DNA from: Ipomoea triloba
Lineage: Eukaryota; Streptophyta; Magnoliopsida; Solanales; Convolvulaceae
Assembly (NCBI RefSeq): GCF_003576645.1
Contig: NC_044925.1
Coordinates: 6,523,106-6,587,105, forward strand
Length of the DNA stretch: 64,000 bases
Direction: 5' to 3'
The translations under genes were made by a program, and so were the position numbers. The notes under the pieces are model-generated. The model was not told where the DNA came from, made no database searches, and saw nothing but the letters and a program-made list of their open reading frames with translations. Positions 22,146 through 34,900 of this stretch are shown one piece after another; the first letter of the stretch is position 1, and every line of letters starts with the position of its first letter.

Positions 22146-23780
22146 TCAATTTGAACACTTTTGATCCCTCAGTTATTGACACGTTAGTCAATTTAGTCCT
22201 TCTGTCAGTTAACAACCATGACCTCCGTTTAGACCATGGGTAAATTTAGAATTTCACATGGCAAAAAATGCACTTTTGGTCCCTCTTCGAACTTCAAGTC
22301 AAAAATTAAGTTTCTCTCTCCGAAATTTTGAGCTTCTTCCTCAACGACCCGAAGCCAGGCTTGGTTGATGTTAAGTTTGTCTCTCCGAAATTCCCTTTCC
22401 TGAGTGGGAGATCTTTAGAGTTGTAACATGTCTATGTAGCTCTTACAACACATAACATAAATTCTAATTGTGGTCTCGTGTGTGGATTGTGAATAATCAC
22501 TAAACTAATTCCTAAGTTAGTTATGGTTGTTGGCTTTAATAAGTTAAAAGTGTTTTACGATTTATACTTCATAATCTTTGCCAAACATGCTGAAAGTGGA
22601 TTATTTAATGCAGAATTGCAATCATCTCACTAACTGAGCTTTATTAAGAGTTTTTGGCAATTTACTGTCATATGGTACTCTGTTTATTTTATGTAGTTTT
22701 GTTAATTTTCTTGCCCCCATTCAATTAGTGATTTGATCTTTTATCCGGCTGAGCAATTAGTGGAACCCTTATGGAGAAGTGATACCGATAATCAAAGATG
22801 ATTTTTAATACCACTTGTTACTTCTTGATATGTAATTGAAAATGTAGTGGTCCAATATGATTTTTGTTCTCACTTGTGGTTTCTCAATTTCTATGCAGTT
22901 TCGTTATATTATAAAATGAGTCACACCTGTCTCCGAGGCTTCTTACTCTGTTGAATGCTTCCGAGGAATCATTGGCAGAGAAACTCATAAGTCTTATGCA
23001 CATGCAGAGGCAAGGGAAATGCCCTAAGTGTATCGTGGATGAAAGAAGCAATCGCTTCACTCTCTACAATTCATACAGATATTAAAATACTTGTAACTGA
23101 ACTCGAACTTCCTGTATGTGTCTGGGACGATAAGTGGATAGATGTTTATATGGACAATAGTGTGAGCTTGCTGGATATTTGCACTGCTTTCAGCTATGAG
23201 ATCTTGAGGCTTAACCAATGCAATCTTTACCTTCGGTGCACTGTGCGTAACCTAGATGGTGAACCAAAGCAGTTTATACGAGTCCGTTCATCATTGGATG
23301 GATGGATGGAGGCAGCGTGTGAAATCCAAAAACCCACGACTTGATAATAGCTTTGCGATCTTGGACCGCCTCAGTGAAAGCCTGAATTTCCCTAAGAAAA
23401 AAGATTCTGCAAACGGGAAAGTTTTGATGCAAGCTTTGTACGGAGTGCATGCCTTAGAATTTTGAGTTAACAACAAAACAAAAAGAAAAGCTTCACCAGC
23501 CGCCACCTACTGGTGGTTGAGGAAGAAGCTCAGAATTTCGGAGAGAGAAACTTGATATTTTGACTTGAAGTTCGGAGAGGGACCAAAAGTGCATTTTCTT
23601 GTCATGTGAAATTCCAAATTTACCCATGGTCTAAACGGAGGTCATGGTTGTTAACTAACAGAAGGACTAAATTGACTAACGGGTCAATAATTGAGGAATC
23701 AAAAGTGTTCAAATTGGAAAATAAGGACAACATTGCAGAAGTGGTACTAATTGGGGGACCAAAAGTACGATTTCCCCTTT
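22146..23780. mobile_element. MULE-like element carrying a BPS1-like gene fragment (Pack-MULE candidate)
   Basis: 22146-22349 and 23513-23718 are inverted copies of about 205 bp. The left reads CAATTTGAACACTTTTGATC .. TAGACCATGGGTAAATTT .. TTTTGGTCCCTC .. GAGCTTCTTCCTCAAC; the right reads the same on the other strand, with few differences. The right copy continues outward to about 23780 and ends GGGGAAATCGTACTTTTGG on the minus strand, an end style common in plant Mutator-like elements. The left copy lacks this outer ~60 bp. No transposase is inside; the cargo is a broken BPS1-like fragment. No 9-bp target duplication can be shown because the left end is truncated. Confidence 0.6.
22918..23465 (+). 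pseudogene. BYPASS1 (BPS1)-like gene fragment, frameshifted
   Basis: Plus-strand frames resemble plant BPS1-family proteins (small proteins affecting root-to-shoot signalling). One frame at 22918-23040 reads HLSPRLLTLLNASEESLAEK. A second frame, 23039-23344, reads IHTDIKILVTELELPVCVWD, WIDVYMDNSVSLLDICTAF and EILRLNQCNLYLRCTVRNLD. A third, about 23300-23465, reads VKSKNPRLDNSFAILDRL and KVLMQALYGVHALEF before a stop. So two frameshifts break the frame, and the fragment stops well short of the family C-terminus. No intron is evident, as in the parental genes. It lies between two long inverted repeats, which suggests capture by a transposon. The parent gene is not in the window. Confidence 0.75.
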
Positions 23781-24379
23781 AAAAAATGCATACATACATA
23801 TACTTATGCACTGTATTAATCATACAAAATTAAAATGTTATTTTTTTAATTTCTAAATTTAATTATTTTAATTATAATATATCAATATAAATTATAATTA
23901 CAGAAATTATATTATAGAATTTGAATACATACATATTAATAAATATTATTTGTATACACACTATATTACACAATCATATGAGAAAATGCGTCTGATCAGA
24001 GTTTAAAATCACATATACAAAATTTAAATTTTAAATTTTTTAATTTTAAGTATAATTTGCTTAGTTATTATTCATATTGTTAGAATTATAATATATATGA
24101 AATACAATTAGGAATAATTCAATTTAATTATGTAATTTTTTCTCTATAAATTTATCTAAATATGTACATGATTAGAGATTATATTAATCATACAAAATTT
24201 TAATTTTGTATGCTATGATAATAGATACTTGACCAAATATATGAAAATTTAACTATATTATTATATTGTACATTTTAATTATATTTTTATTTTTTAAATT
24301 TTTTATTTAAATTCATAATAACAAATTTTTTTTCGTGCATCGCACGGGTAAAACAATAGTGTGTGTGTTGTGTATATAC

Positions 24380-24410
<31 letters not shown>

Positions 24411-25084
24411 AACATGTGAAAACACTCTTTGCAGACACCAAAAATTCACTTTGGCGTACGAATACTCAAAGCATGCAAAATCGGAAAGTCATTTTACTAA
24501 ACGGTATATATTCTTATTGCATGTGAAGTCGAAGAGAACTCTGCTCTCTAAGTTTGTGATTCTAACTTTTCGGTCCCAACTTTTCGATTCCAACTTTACA
24601 TTGTAACTTTGTGATTTTAACTCTCCGTTTCTTAATTTGTGGTTTGAACTTTTGGTAAAGTTAATTTAGGAGGTTTTTCTCAATTATCATTTTTTAAATA
24701 TTAAATATCATTTAATAAGATTTCATCTAAACTTAAAATAATATTTCAACTTTACAAATTCCAAATATTATTTAAATTTAGCAACATGTTTGAAATACTC
24801 AAATATATATTTATTATATAAATTTTCATCATTGTGAGACTCTTGACATTTTTCTAAAAAAGAGAAAAAAATATAAAAGCAAAAATGAAAGGCACTTGTC
24901 TTAGTCAGACGTTGAAAGTTCAGAAGTACTCCGTATTCCACATCCAAAGTTGACTTGAATGCATATAGTCGCAGTCAACTATATCATACTCCGTAGAACC
25001 AAATTTCTGATTCCATTTGTTCACACTCAAGTACTCAACCCACTAATACTGCCCGACCTACTTCTCTCTCTATTTATATTCAGT
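23781..25084. other. AT-rich intergenic DNA
   Basis: No gene recognised. A (TA)n(GA)n microsatellite is at 24374-24412. Short tandem AACTTT(A/T)CG-type words (CGATTCCAACTTT) are at 24560-24660. Confidence 0.4.
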
Positions 25085-25550
25085 TCCGTACAGTTGTGCG
25101 GTTAAATCTGAGCTATTGATCTTACTTAAATCAACGTCTAGGATTAACAAAATTAAAAAAAACGTGTTGACAATTTGATAATTTTTGCATCTAGATCAAA
25201 TTTAAGGTGAGTGTTTTCTTTCTTAAAGTGCATGATTTGTGTGCTTAAGGTGCGTCAGTGTTGAAACTTAAGTGCGTCAACCTAAAATTTTAGGTGCGTG
25301 GTTTTCTTTCTTAAGGTGCGTTGTTTTCATTCTTAAGGTGCGTGATTTGTGTACTTGCATTTTTTACTTGTAAATGTGCACTAGCTACTTGCACTTATAA
25401 CACAATTACTTGCACCAAAGTTTGAGTTATTTACGAAAATGTCACCACATCGTTTTTTTAAAAATTACATCTGATTCGTTGATCTGAACACGTGGACGAT
25501 TGCGAAGAGTTCTCATTTCTTTTCTGGACGAGGGTTCATACCTGAGCACA
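25085..25550. mobile_element. Diverged copy of the GTGCAAGTAA family
   Basis: The interior has GTGCGTGATTTGTG and AAGGTGCGT repeats. The right end (GTTTGAGTTATTTACGAAAA, CGTGGACGATTGC, AGTTCTCATTTC) matches the family terminal repeat. The left end is weak. Confidence 0.45.
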
Positions 25551-25566
25551 CCCCTATACATATATG

Positions 25567-25740
25567 CCAAAGACCTTGTGGTCAAACAACATAACTATGA
25601 CTCTCCCAAATGGGAGGTCACATATTCGAACCTTAGTGGGGCATTATTCTTCGTGCTTCAATAGGATTCGGGAAGATCGAGTACCTGTTATTATTCGGCT
25701 CATTCATTCTTACTTCTTAGTAAATACTGTAGTAATATAG
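25567..25740 (+). mobile_element. Diverged SINE copy
   Basis: Starts GCCAAAGACCTTGTGGTC, matching the 5' end of the SINE family at 60495-60626. A box-B-like word ATATTCGAACC lies at about 25623, and GTGCTTCAATAGGATTCGG resembles the family body. Box A is degenerate (TGGTCAAACAAC). Confidence 0.4.
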
Positions 25741-25759
25741 CATTTGTATACTAAGAAAT

Positions 25760-26010
25760 TAGCGTGACTCTTCTTTAAAATCGTCTTACGAATTATTATT
25801 CAAATATAAAAGTATTACGGAGTACATATTTTTTCAAAAGTATTACACTTTTCCTTACAAGTAATAAATAATTTATTCTTAATTAGTATTATATTTTTCA
25901 GTAAAAATATTACATTTTTATCTTGACTCGACTCGTGGTGTGAACAATGATTCATGAGATGTTCTTAAATGATTGATTGAGATGGGCTTACTCACAAATT
26001 TTTGCCAATA
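25760..26010. mobile_element. Copy of the GTGAGAC-end MITE family
   Basis: Shares AAAAGTATTACA, AAGTAATAAATAA, TTAGTATTATATTTTTCAG and CAATGATTCATGAGATG with the copy at 59825-60230, and ends CTCACAAATTTTTGCCAA. Confidence 0.5.
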
Positions 26011-26205
26011 AATTATTTTCAAACCTTAAAATTTAAAATGAACCCCCGGTCCAACACCCAGTTACAGGTAGCAAGCATGTGGAGTACCCACAGATTTTAA
26101 AAGGTCAAAGCTGAAAAATATGCGTCCACACAGGAGAGAAGCCGTCAGATGCGTAAAGGTAGCAAATTAAGGATTTAAGGTATCTTAAAGAATATGATAA
26201 TTTGC

Positions 26206-26345
26206 CAAAGATCGTGTGGTCTATTGGCACCCTGTGTCCTGGTTTACACTTTTACATGGATGATGAGGGTGGGTTTGAGTCTCTTGGAGGCAATTGTTGA
26301 CTCTTTGTCCTTCAACTGGTTGAGAAAGTAATTATGAACAAAATA
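26206..26345 (+). mobile_element. tRNA-derived SINE with box A and box B
   Basis: Box A TGGTCTATTGGC (26217-26228) fits the RNA polymerase III consensus TRGYNNARNGG except at one position. Box B GGGTTTGAGTC (26271-26281) is close to GGTTCGANNC. The spacing is tRNA-like. The body GTCCTTCAACTGGTTGAGAA and TATGAACAAAATATAA matches the 3' half of the copies at 60495 and 27195. No clean poly(A) tail is seen. Confidence 0.55.
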
Positions 26346-27001
26346 TAATTTTTGACGTTTAGGCATCTCATGTCTGATCAATTAATTATTACTAATAACC
26401 AGTGTTTTATCCTTTAAGAAAAGTCAGAGTGAAATAATATTTAGAGCGATATATAATTATAATAATTATAATAGCGAATATTATATAGTACAATTGATGA
26501 AATTAGTTGCATCAAATGTTAAACTCTCATGCTAATTCAACTACACATGGATAGCACATAATATATAACACTGGCACACAATTAAATGTCAATTGGCACT
26601 CAAAAATTTGAATCACGAAACCACCCTATATATTTGCAAAAATAAACTAGAATGAGGTAAAAAAAAAACAGAATTATAAAATTTTAAAAAGATACAAAAA
26701 GAACAGCCTAAATAACATACATCCATACCAAAATACATATACTTATGCACACATAAATGACTGAATAAGAACACAAAAAATGAATTAGCAGAAATTTAAG
26801 AACCACAAATCCATAACTAGGAAATAACTCTATATTTCGACCACTGTTTATATACATTGATCAAATACAAAAAAAAAAAATTAAAAATGGTAAGCCAATC
26901 TTCACAAAAAAATTTAAACAAACAAACAACAACACACCACCAATAAAAAATAAAAAAAAAAATAAAAAACCAGTAGAACCCTAAAACCCAACAGCCACTC
27001 T
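26346..27001. other. AT-rich intergenic DNA
   Basis: No gene or paired repeat recognised; A-rich runs at 26868-26960. Confidence 0.4.
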
Positions 27002-27028
27002 ACCCCCCTCCCCCGCCCCCCCCCCCAC
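27002..27028. repeat. Poly-C tract
   Basis: Short C-rich run (CCCCCCTCCCCCGCCCCCC). Confidence 0.9.
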
Positions 27029-27029
27029 T

Positions 27030-27180
27030 AGTATTGTCAAAGCGGGTTGGCACGCCTCATTAGGCCGGCCCCACCGCGGGCTTTTGCGGGCCGGCCTGTT
27101 AGGCCCACGGGTTAGGATTCATACAACCCTAGCCCGCCCCACGCGGGTTGGCGGACCCCGCGGGCTTTTAGTTTTGCTTT
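27030..27180. mobile_element. Probable hAT-element terminal fragment
   Basis: GTATTGTCAAAGCGGGTTGGC followed by GGCCGGCC/GCGGGCTTTTGCGGGCC palindromic GC-rich words. This is the style of Ac-like hAT subterminal repeats. No opposite end or target duplication found. Confidence 0.35.
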
Positions 27181-27194
27181 TATATATATGTGTG

Positions 27195-27310
27195 TGTGTA
27201 CTTTTTTTAGTACTAGTGACTCTATTACAATATAATATTTGTTCATATATAATTTTTTTCATACATACTTTTCTCAATCTATTGAAGCACAAAGAGTCAA
27301 TGCCCCACTG
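27195..27310 (-). mobile_element. 5'-truncated SINE copy
   Basis: The minus strand reads GTGCTTCAATAGATTGAG, TATATGAACAAATATTATAT, TGTAATAGAGTCACTAGTAC and a short A run. It matches the 3' part of the SINE at 60495-60626. Confidence 0.5.
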
Positions 27311-28149
27311 ATATTCGGACGTGTCACCTATCATTTATATTTATATTTATATTTATATTTATATACTTAAGATATTATTTGCATTTCGATGAGTAGGACA
27401 GTAGGTGATAAGAGTTGATTAGTTGACTGGACTCGCTAGTCTCAAATTGACCTAACAGACAATAATTATAGAAACCTTGTAAATGAAAAGAAGTAAATTA
27501 TAAATATGGCCAGCTAAGGATTAGCAAGCATCTATAATTAAAAGAAAAGTCAAAGCAAAGAGAAGAAAGAAAAGTCAAAGCAAGAGAAGCCGCAATTTCG
27601 GATAGATGCATCAAGGCAGGAAATCATGGGAATCCGAATCAAATTGAAAAGGAATCAACAAAATAAATAAATAATCACATGCTACTAAAATAGTGTGAAC
27701 CCATCTTTGGTAACTTATTTGCCACCAATAAACACATATCTTTTAAGAGCTATCAAATAAAAATATAATTTACTTTGCACGTACATTTTTATATGGTTAC
27801 TATGCGTTTTTCTCATTACCTATTTTGTTACAAAATTGCTTTAAAATTAATATTTTTTCCTTTTAAATTTACCTCAAAATATTCTCCATAACTCTTCATA
27901 TTCATTAATTACCTATGAAGTGACAAAACTACAATCCTGAATCAGAGTTAAAAAAATTAGACGGAATACATAGTAGTCGAATAAAAAAAAAAACGAATCA
28001 AGTAATATAGTATCACGAGAAGTGAATACTAAGAAGTAAATTTAGGAGGGACAAGTAATAGTACTCAAACTAATTTTACTTTTCAATTTTGTTTTTTAAA
28101 TTCATGTTTTGTTAAGACCCAATCTGAAAAAATATTGTCTTGCAACCTG
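27311..28149. other. AT-rich intergenic DNA
   Basis: A (TTTATA)n run lies at 27334-27362. No gene recognised. Confidence 0.4.
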
Positions 28150-28330
28150 GGCAAATTATTTTGTGGATCCAGGTCCACCTTGCGAGGTGAACCTGAGTCC
28201 AAAATACACAATTTATATATTAAATGTTTACAATTTGAATCGTAAACACTCAATATGTAAATTGTGACGGGTCAACCTTGGAATTTGGACTCGGGTTCAT
28301 AGTATTTTATTATTATATTTTTTAAATTAT
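28150..28330. mobile_element. Short relative of the GGTCCACCTTGC TIR element
   Basis: The left end GCAAATTATTTTGTGGATCC then AGGTCCACCTTGCGAGGTG matches the ends of the 18543-19110 element. The right end (CAACCTTGGAATTTGGACTC) is a degenerate inverted copy. The interior has a TTTACAATTTGAA hairpin instead of the minisatellite. Confidence 0.45.
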
Positions 28331-28693
28331 ATTTTTTTCTACCTTACATTTTCTCTTTCCTAATCACGTGTAACTATACTAAATTCAATCCTATTATTAA
28401 ATATTTATTAATTAAATTTCTATTCTAAGAGAAAGATTTTTTTTGTACCCATAAAATTTTTACCAAAAATGATAATAAGAGTAAATATTTTGTGGACTCA
28501 CATTTTATACTCCACCTTTTATTCTTTTTACAGGATTGCTTTCTTTGTTTTTTTTGGACCTTGAAAATAACTAATTTTTTTTGTCATATCGGGAGCAGAA
28601 TTTGAAAGTATATTTTGGTAGAATTTAACAGTACAACTGGAGGAAGATACATAATGTTTACGGTTAACCCTGGGATAAGAAATAACGATTTAT

Positions 28694-28704
28694 TCTATAT
28701 ATAC
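28694..28704 (+). promoter_or_regulatory. TATA box of the CAT gene (likely)
   Basis: TCTATATATAC, about 160 bp upstream of the CAT start codon, a fitting distance for a leader of about 125 nt. The leader has a CTT run (about 28770) and a GA run (28831-28856), common in plant leaders. Confidence 0.5.
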
Positions 28705-28830
28705 GCGAAATCCGATGCTGATGTAGTGATGTATAGTTGCTCTTCTGGTCTACATACGTGAGCCGTCTTCTTCTTCTTCTTCTTTTCTGTTCTGGAGAGA
28801 AACTTTTATCTTCGTTTCTGATAAACACAT

Positions 28831-28856
28831 AGAGAGAGAGAGAGAGAGAGAGAGAA
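28831..28856. repeat. (GA)n microsatellite in the CAT 5' leader
   Basis: Thirteen GA-type units end right at the start codon (AAAATG). Confidence 0.95.
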
Positions 28857-28857
28857 A

Positions 28858-31518
28858 ATGGGGGTAGAAAATGGAGAATCAGGAGTGAGGAGGAGATCTC
28901 GGTTTTGTTCATGCACAAAGGACGATTTTCTCCCCGAGGAATCGTTCAGGAGCTGGGGAAACTACGTGAATGCGCTGAAACAGACTCCGTCGCGGCTGGC
29001 GGACCGGGTTTTCACCCGCTCCGACGACAAGGCAGAGCTGGCCGCCAAGGCCCGGAGCAACCACGACATGAAGAAGACTCTCTCGTGGTGGGATCTCATA
29101 TGGTTCGGCATGGGCGCCGTCATCGGCGCCGGAATCTTCGTTCTCACCGGACTGGAGGCGCGGGATGATGCTGGACCCGCCGTCGTCCTCTCCTACGTCG
29201 TCTCCGGTATCTCTGCTTTGCTCTCTGTCTTCTGCTATACCGAGTTCGCCGTCGAGATCCCTGTTGCAGGTATTCACCATAATTTCATTTTTGCTCCTCA
29301 ACAATTTCAAATCACACCTTTTTTTTTCCTCCTTCTATAATTACACTTTTTGCTCCTTATTATACAATTTAGTTTATCATTTTCAATTTTAGTAATACCA
29401 GATTATAAATCTAATCTCTTAATATATAAAAGAGCAATACTATAAATCTTTTTTGTATTTTTCCTAAAAACTTATCCTCCTCATCTTTTGATTAGTATCT
29501 AAATTTATTTTTTAATTAGCACTGATGTCATCAATTCGTTAGCATCCAATAAATAAAAATCACCTCATTAAGAGAAAATTTGGAAGGAAAAATAGCATTT
29601 TCCTATATAAAACAAACCATTTAGCTATTTTTTCAATACTTAATTCATATCACCCTCTATTTCAAAATTTTGAGGAATTACATTGATTACTTGGGGGAAG
29701 GACTAAATTTGTTACATTATAGAATAGTTGATGATCACATTTACTAAAATTTAAATGGGAATTAAATTGCATAATAATCAATAATTGAGGAAGCAAACGT
29801 AAAATTATCTATTATTATTATTATTAGAAAAAAAATTACAATTTTCGTCCCTAAATTATAAGGTAATGGTAAACTTGGTCTCTGAGTGTTGTCATTCTCA
29901 CTTTTTGTATCTAAGTTATATGTTAGCACTTTCTGGGTATAACTCAATGATAACTTAGGAGTATAACCAATACTTGTACGAATTCTACAATTACCTTATA
30001 TACTTTTTTTTACTCCGATTGTAATTTTTTATTTTTTAATTCTGATTTTGGATATTCATAGTTGAACGTGAACCAAATGCTCCTATGTATATAATTAAAT
30101 ATTTTGTTAAGCAAAGATGATGATGATGATGATTTATGTCAGGTGGTTCATTTGCGTATCTAAGGGTAGAGTTAGGTGACTTTGTGGCCTTCATAGCCGC
30201 CGGAAACATCCTTCTCGAATATGTGATCAGCGGAGCAGCAGTGTCTCGCTCCTGGACATCTTACTTGGCCACTCTCTGCAACCAGGACCCCGATTCTTTT
30301 CTCATCAAAGCTCATAGTTTAGCAGAAGGCTATAACAAGCTCGACCCCATTGCCGTTGGAGTTTGCATAATCATCTGTTTCATAGCAATTTTCAGCACAA
30401 AGGGCTCTTCTCGCCTCAACTACGTTGCCAGTATCATCCACACAATCGTGATTTTGTTCATTATAGTTTGTGGACTCATCAAATCCGATGCCAGCAACTA
30501 TACACCCTTTGCGCCGTTTGGTCCCCGGGGGATTTTCAAGGCTGCGGCTGTGCTGTTTTTTGCGTATGTGGGGTTCGATGCGGTTTCGACTATGGCGGAG
30601 GAAACGAAGAACCCGGCGAGAGATATTCCGATTGGGTTGGTGGGGTCCATGGTGATTACTACCACTATTTACTGCTTGATGGCGATTACTCTGTGCTTGA
30701 TGCAGAAATATGACAGCGTTGATGAGAATGCTCCGTTCTCGATCGCTTTCAAGAGGGTTGGGTGGTCGTGGGCTCAGTACTTGGTTGCTTTTGGGGCTTT
30801 GAAAGGGATGACCTCTGTGTTGTTGGTTAGTGCGGTTGGGCAAGCGCGGTATTTAACCCACATTGCGCGAACCCACATGATGCCGCCTTGGTTCTCCCAC
30901 GTGAATGCCAAGACTGGGACTCCCGTGAACGCCACCGCTACAATGATGGCAGCCACTGCGGTGATTGCCTTGTTCACAAAGCTCGACATTTTGGCCAACC
31001 TGCTCTCCATCTCCACACTCTTCATCTTCATGCTCGTGGCAGTTGCTCTCCTGGTGCGCCGCTACTATGTTGCTGGGGTCACTACGCCCTGCAACCGCCT
31101 CAAGCTCATCCTCTTCATCCTCCTCATCCTCGCGTCTTCGATAGCCACGGCTGCTTACTGGGGTCTGAGCGACGACGGGTGGATTGCCTACTGTGTAACG
31201 GTTCCGGTATGGTTCCTGGCAACTGCGGGGATTTATTTCTTCGTTCCTCATGCTCGCGATCCTAAGATGTGGGGGGTGCCTCTGGTGCCCTGGCTGCCCT
31301 CTGCCTCCATTGCCATCAACATTTTCCTCCTCGGCTCCATAGATAAAGAATCTTTCGAGAGGTTTGGTATTTGGACTGCTTGTCTTCTGATTTACTACCT
31401 CTTCTTTGGCCTTCATGCATCATATGACACTGCAAAGGAAGTAGAAAAGAATCAAGAGGTTGGGAAGATTGAGGAGGGAGATGTTGCCCCTTCTGCTCCA
31501 AATTCTCCTCAGAATTAG
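28858..31518 (+). CDS. CAT1: Cationic amino acid transporter, CAT1 type
   Basis: Two exons, 28858-29269 and 30143-31518, join in frame to 1788 bp (595 aa). The intron is GT-AG and 873 bp. The protein is a many-spanning amino acid/polyamine/organocation permease. The N-terminus carries CSCTKDDFLPEESF, a mark of the CAT1/5/8 group. The first membrane helix is GMGAVIGAGIFVLTG (~84-98); then come YTEFAVEIPVAGGSFAYLRV, FFAYVGFDAVSTMAEETKNP, ALKGMTSVLLVSAVGQARYL and VPLVPWLPSASIAINIFLLG. About 14 hydrophobic segments are visible. Length equals that of Arabidopsis CAT1 (594 aa). The family moves basic and other amino acids across the plasma or vacuolar membrane with protons; which membrane cannot be read here. 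No frameshift or lost motif. It is convergent with AIR9, with 437 bp between stop codons. The symbol is by similarity; CAT5 or CAT8 orthology is a lesser possibility. Confidence 0.93.
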
Positions 31519-31955
31519 TATTAGTATAGTCTGCAAAATATAATGTCACTTGTGCTGTCCAATGTCCACACCTTATTTCTTATATCAAGGATTCATTTCA
31601 GTTGTGTACATATTCTATATCTCAACAAAATGGGAACATTTAAAAAACAAAAGACACCCTTTAAGGTTTTACGAGTGAAATCAAATCACGATTTTATAAA
31701 TGTCATAAAACTATGATGTTCAACCGCAATCTTCTTAACAATTACAACCCTGAACAAACAAATCTAAGCCCTAAAAACAATCGCAATGCTGACCAATCTT
31801 ATGCATTCATACATCATTCCCTCTAAAACCTATTTACTTGCACACTCCATGATACACAATACCCGGGCAAGAGAAATTAGAACCTTAACAAAATAGTACC
31901 CCATTTAGAGCATCTAGAGAATACAATACACATTAATTTACAATTTTGTATGAGC

Positions 31956-34900
31956 CTATGTCTCTATCTTCAGAAGAGAATTGAGGGATGTACTGTTGAA
32001 CCGCTGTGCGAGGCCCCGGATAACAAGGGCAATTATGTCTCGCAGGTGGCGTGTCTGCACTAACAAGTCAACTTCATTTTCACTGTCAACCACGATCCTG
32101 AGACGGTGTTGATCACTCCGAAATAGCTCCACCTGCAAAATATTGATATTATTGTGCTACCAGGTTCTATTATTTTTATTGAGACAGTCAAACTTCCTAA
32201 AGTTTATAATCATAATGTTAAGATGAGCTACTAATCCCTCAGATTTTCAACAATTGTAAAATTCCCAAGGAAATGTTAGTCTTCAGGGAATTAAAAACCA
32301 CTAGATGGTGCTGTAAATAATAATAATAATAAACAATAATAACCATAGGCTTATGGTTGTGCTTGTATATGAATGAAAATATGGCTTGACCATTACACTT
32401 TTGAATTTGAGATGCCTTAAATATAGTTTTGTTGAGTTGTTATATCCCTATGTGCCTATTAAATGCCTGAAGTTGCTTATGATGCTTTAATGGTTCTATG
32501 ACTTATCACCAGACAAAAGGGGAGAATAATATGCTATACGCCTATACATGTGCTCTCATGTAGGCTTTGACAAGCTGGCTGCATATGAATATACTCCTTT
32601 AAGGAGATCCGATCATCCATTGCTTCACTACAAATTACAATGTCTTCAATTCCTAGCCTCCATATTCTACCGTATTTTATCACATTGTGCAATTGCCTAC
32701 TTAGTTGATATTACCATATTTAAGGTGTGGTTGCCTCCCTGACCATCCTGAGTGCTCAATTTAATCTACTCTTCATTCATACCAATTTTAGTGCTACTTT
32801 GATCACATAGTGTTGCCTAAACTTGAACTAAGGGATAATACAATAGATTATGATTAAAAATCACAATTATAATAGCCTTATTCACCAACTCTTCGCTGGG
32901 TACATAGGGACTTTCAAATTGAATTGACAAAAGTTGAGTAACTTACATGGAAAGGAGGGGCATAAGTGCCTCGAATTTCAGTTGTGGGAAATGAAGTTTT
33001 AGAACCAGGCTTCACAACCTTAACCCTCTTTCTGTTAACCTCCAAAATTCTTCTCTCAAGACTTCCAACCCCAGGAAGCTGCAATGCATATAAAATTTGT
33101 TCATCTCTTATCATTATGCACCAGAAAAATTAAATAAAAATACATTTTTAAAAAAAACAAATAAAAAAAACATGGTAATACCTTCTTAGAAGATCGTTCC
33201 TTGTCACACAACACCTGCAATCATGCACCAAAATGCAAAAAAAATTTAATTATTTGAGCACAGGGAGTGGGTAGCAAGAAGGAACTAGAAAACATTTTTA
33301 AAAAAAGTGACTTAAAATGAATAGGCAGGCAATGCATATACTGCCATAAAATCATATCTTGCTAGATAACAGCTTTGAGTTTGTGGTCTGATCCGTTCTT
33401 CAATTGGTAAGACAAGTATCTGCTCACAAATAGATGAGGAAGTAAATCTCTAAATCTCTAACCATTTACCACTTCCAAACTCTGACTATATTTATCAGTT
33501 AAGACTCTTCGTTCATCAACTCTAGGTTCTCTTTCAATTCTTCTTTGATTTTTATCCCCCTTCATAAAGGAAACTTTTGTAGGACACAACTTTGAAGCAG
33601 AACTCTGGCTTTGAATTGATATTACAAAAACCAATGTTGGCATCTTAGCAGCATGCCCTTTCATCATAGGAACCAATAAAATGTCTATTTGAATGTCCCA
33701 ATTTAAGACAAACACACAAAAAGGCATTGTCATGTATAAGCTCAGCCAGTGCACTGAATGATAAGAAGTTTTTGTGCAAAGGTGGAAATGAACTGCACAA
33801 AGGAAATGCAAAAAGCAAATGTGAAACGTGAATTCGTGAAATGGGACATAATAGAAAGGATTGACATAATCCACTGCCATACTTGGAGGTAATACCAACT
33901 AAAATAATATATCTAGCACAAAGAATCAAAATGCACATAACAAATACAGAACAGTTGAGCAACACAAGGAGTACAAATGATTAATGATAGCACGTTAAAA
34001 GTTCCAAATTTGAAGTATCGTATGTTATCATTGTGATTGTCATAGTAGTGCCTTGGAATATTAAAAAAGACAGTACACAAATTAACAGAAAAAGGATCCT
34101 CATAATCATATAAAGGGATAATGGCATATGGTTCAGAAATGAATTTCAGGAAGTAGGGCAGCACCTCAAACTTCACCGCTCCAATCTCAAGTTTCTGCTT
34201 CACTTCTTTAAGGACATCAGGCTCTGCAAATGGTACAAAATCATCATCAGAGTACAACACATTGTAAGGTGGAAACAACATTCAGCTTCTCAAACACAAC
34301 CACCCCACCCAGCTGGACTACAAGAAGAGGAGTAGAAAGAATAGGACAAGAACCAGAATATAAGATCTCCAACAGGTCAAATGGGCCTAGAAGGGGAGAG
34401 TAGTACAACAACAATAACAATCTGATCTACCAAAAAGACTATTTCTTAGCATGTGCACATCAATGTATGTTTATATATTACTCAGTTTCTTGGAACAGAT
34501 ATGTTAAGTGAATAGTAAGTGATCAAGTGAGGACATTTCCAAACAGCGGGATATCTTTCATTTAAAACATCAAAATTGAGAATATACATATCTATACACT
34601 ATACTAAGTGAATCTTATAAGGAAAACATAAAGAAATTGAACACATATACGTATTGGGTGATGAACTGGTGATGACAGCTGTGGCAATTTACCTACTGCA
34701 ATTGGATCTGTAGATGCAGAAACAGGCTGCCCCTCAACTCCATCTTCTCTTACAGGGGTATAAATCACCACTAGCCTATAGCCCACATCATCAACGTTAG
34801 CTTCATACATCCTTCCTGTCTCCCCTGCCAACAAAAAATGGGGAGATAACAGAACTTCAGCATCCTTAATTCTTGAAATTGGTCAAAGTGCACTAATGAA

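Noticed and set aside
30319..30843. 174-codon minus-strand frame under CAT exon 2
   Set aside because: Antisense shadow; no family match and the plus strand is clearly the transporter.
30853..31416. 187-codon minus-strand frame under CAT exon 2
   Set aside because: Same reason: complement of transporter coding sequence.
33458..34281. Two or three minus-strand frames in an AIR9 intron (146, 106 and 122 codons)
   Set aside because: The last includes the real exon 34223-34165; the rest are intron sequence, Phe/Cys-rich with no domain.
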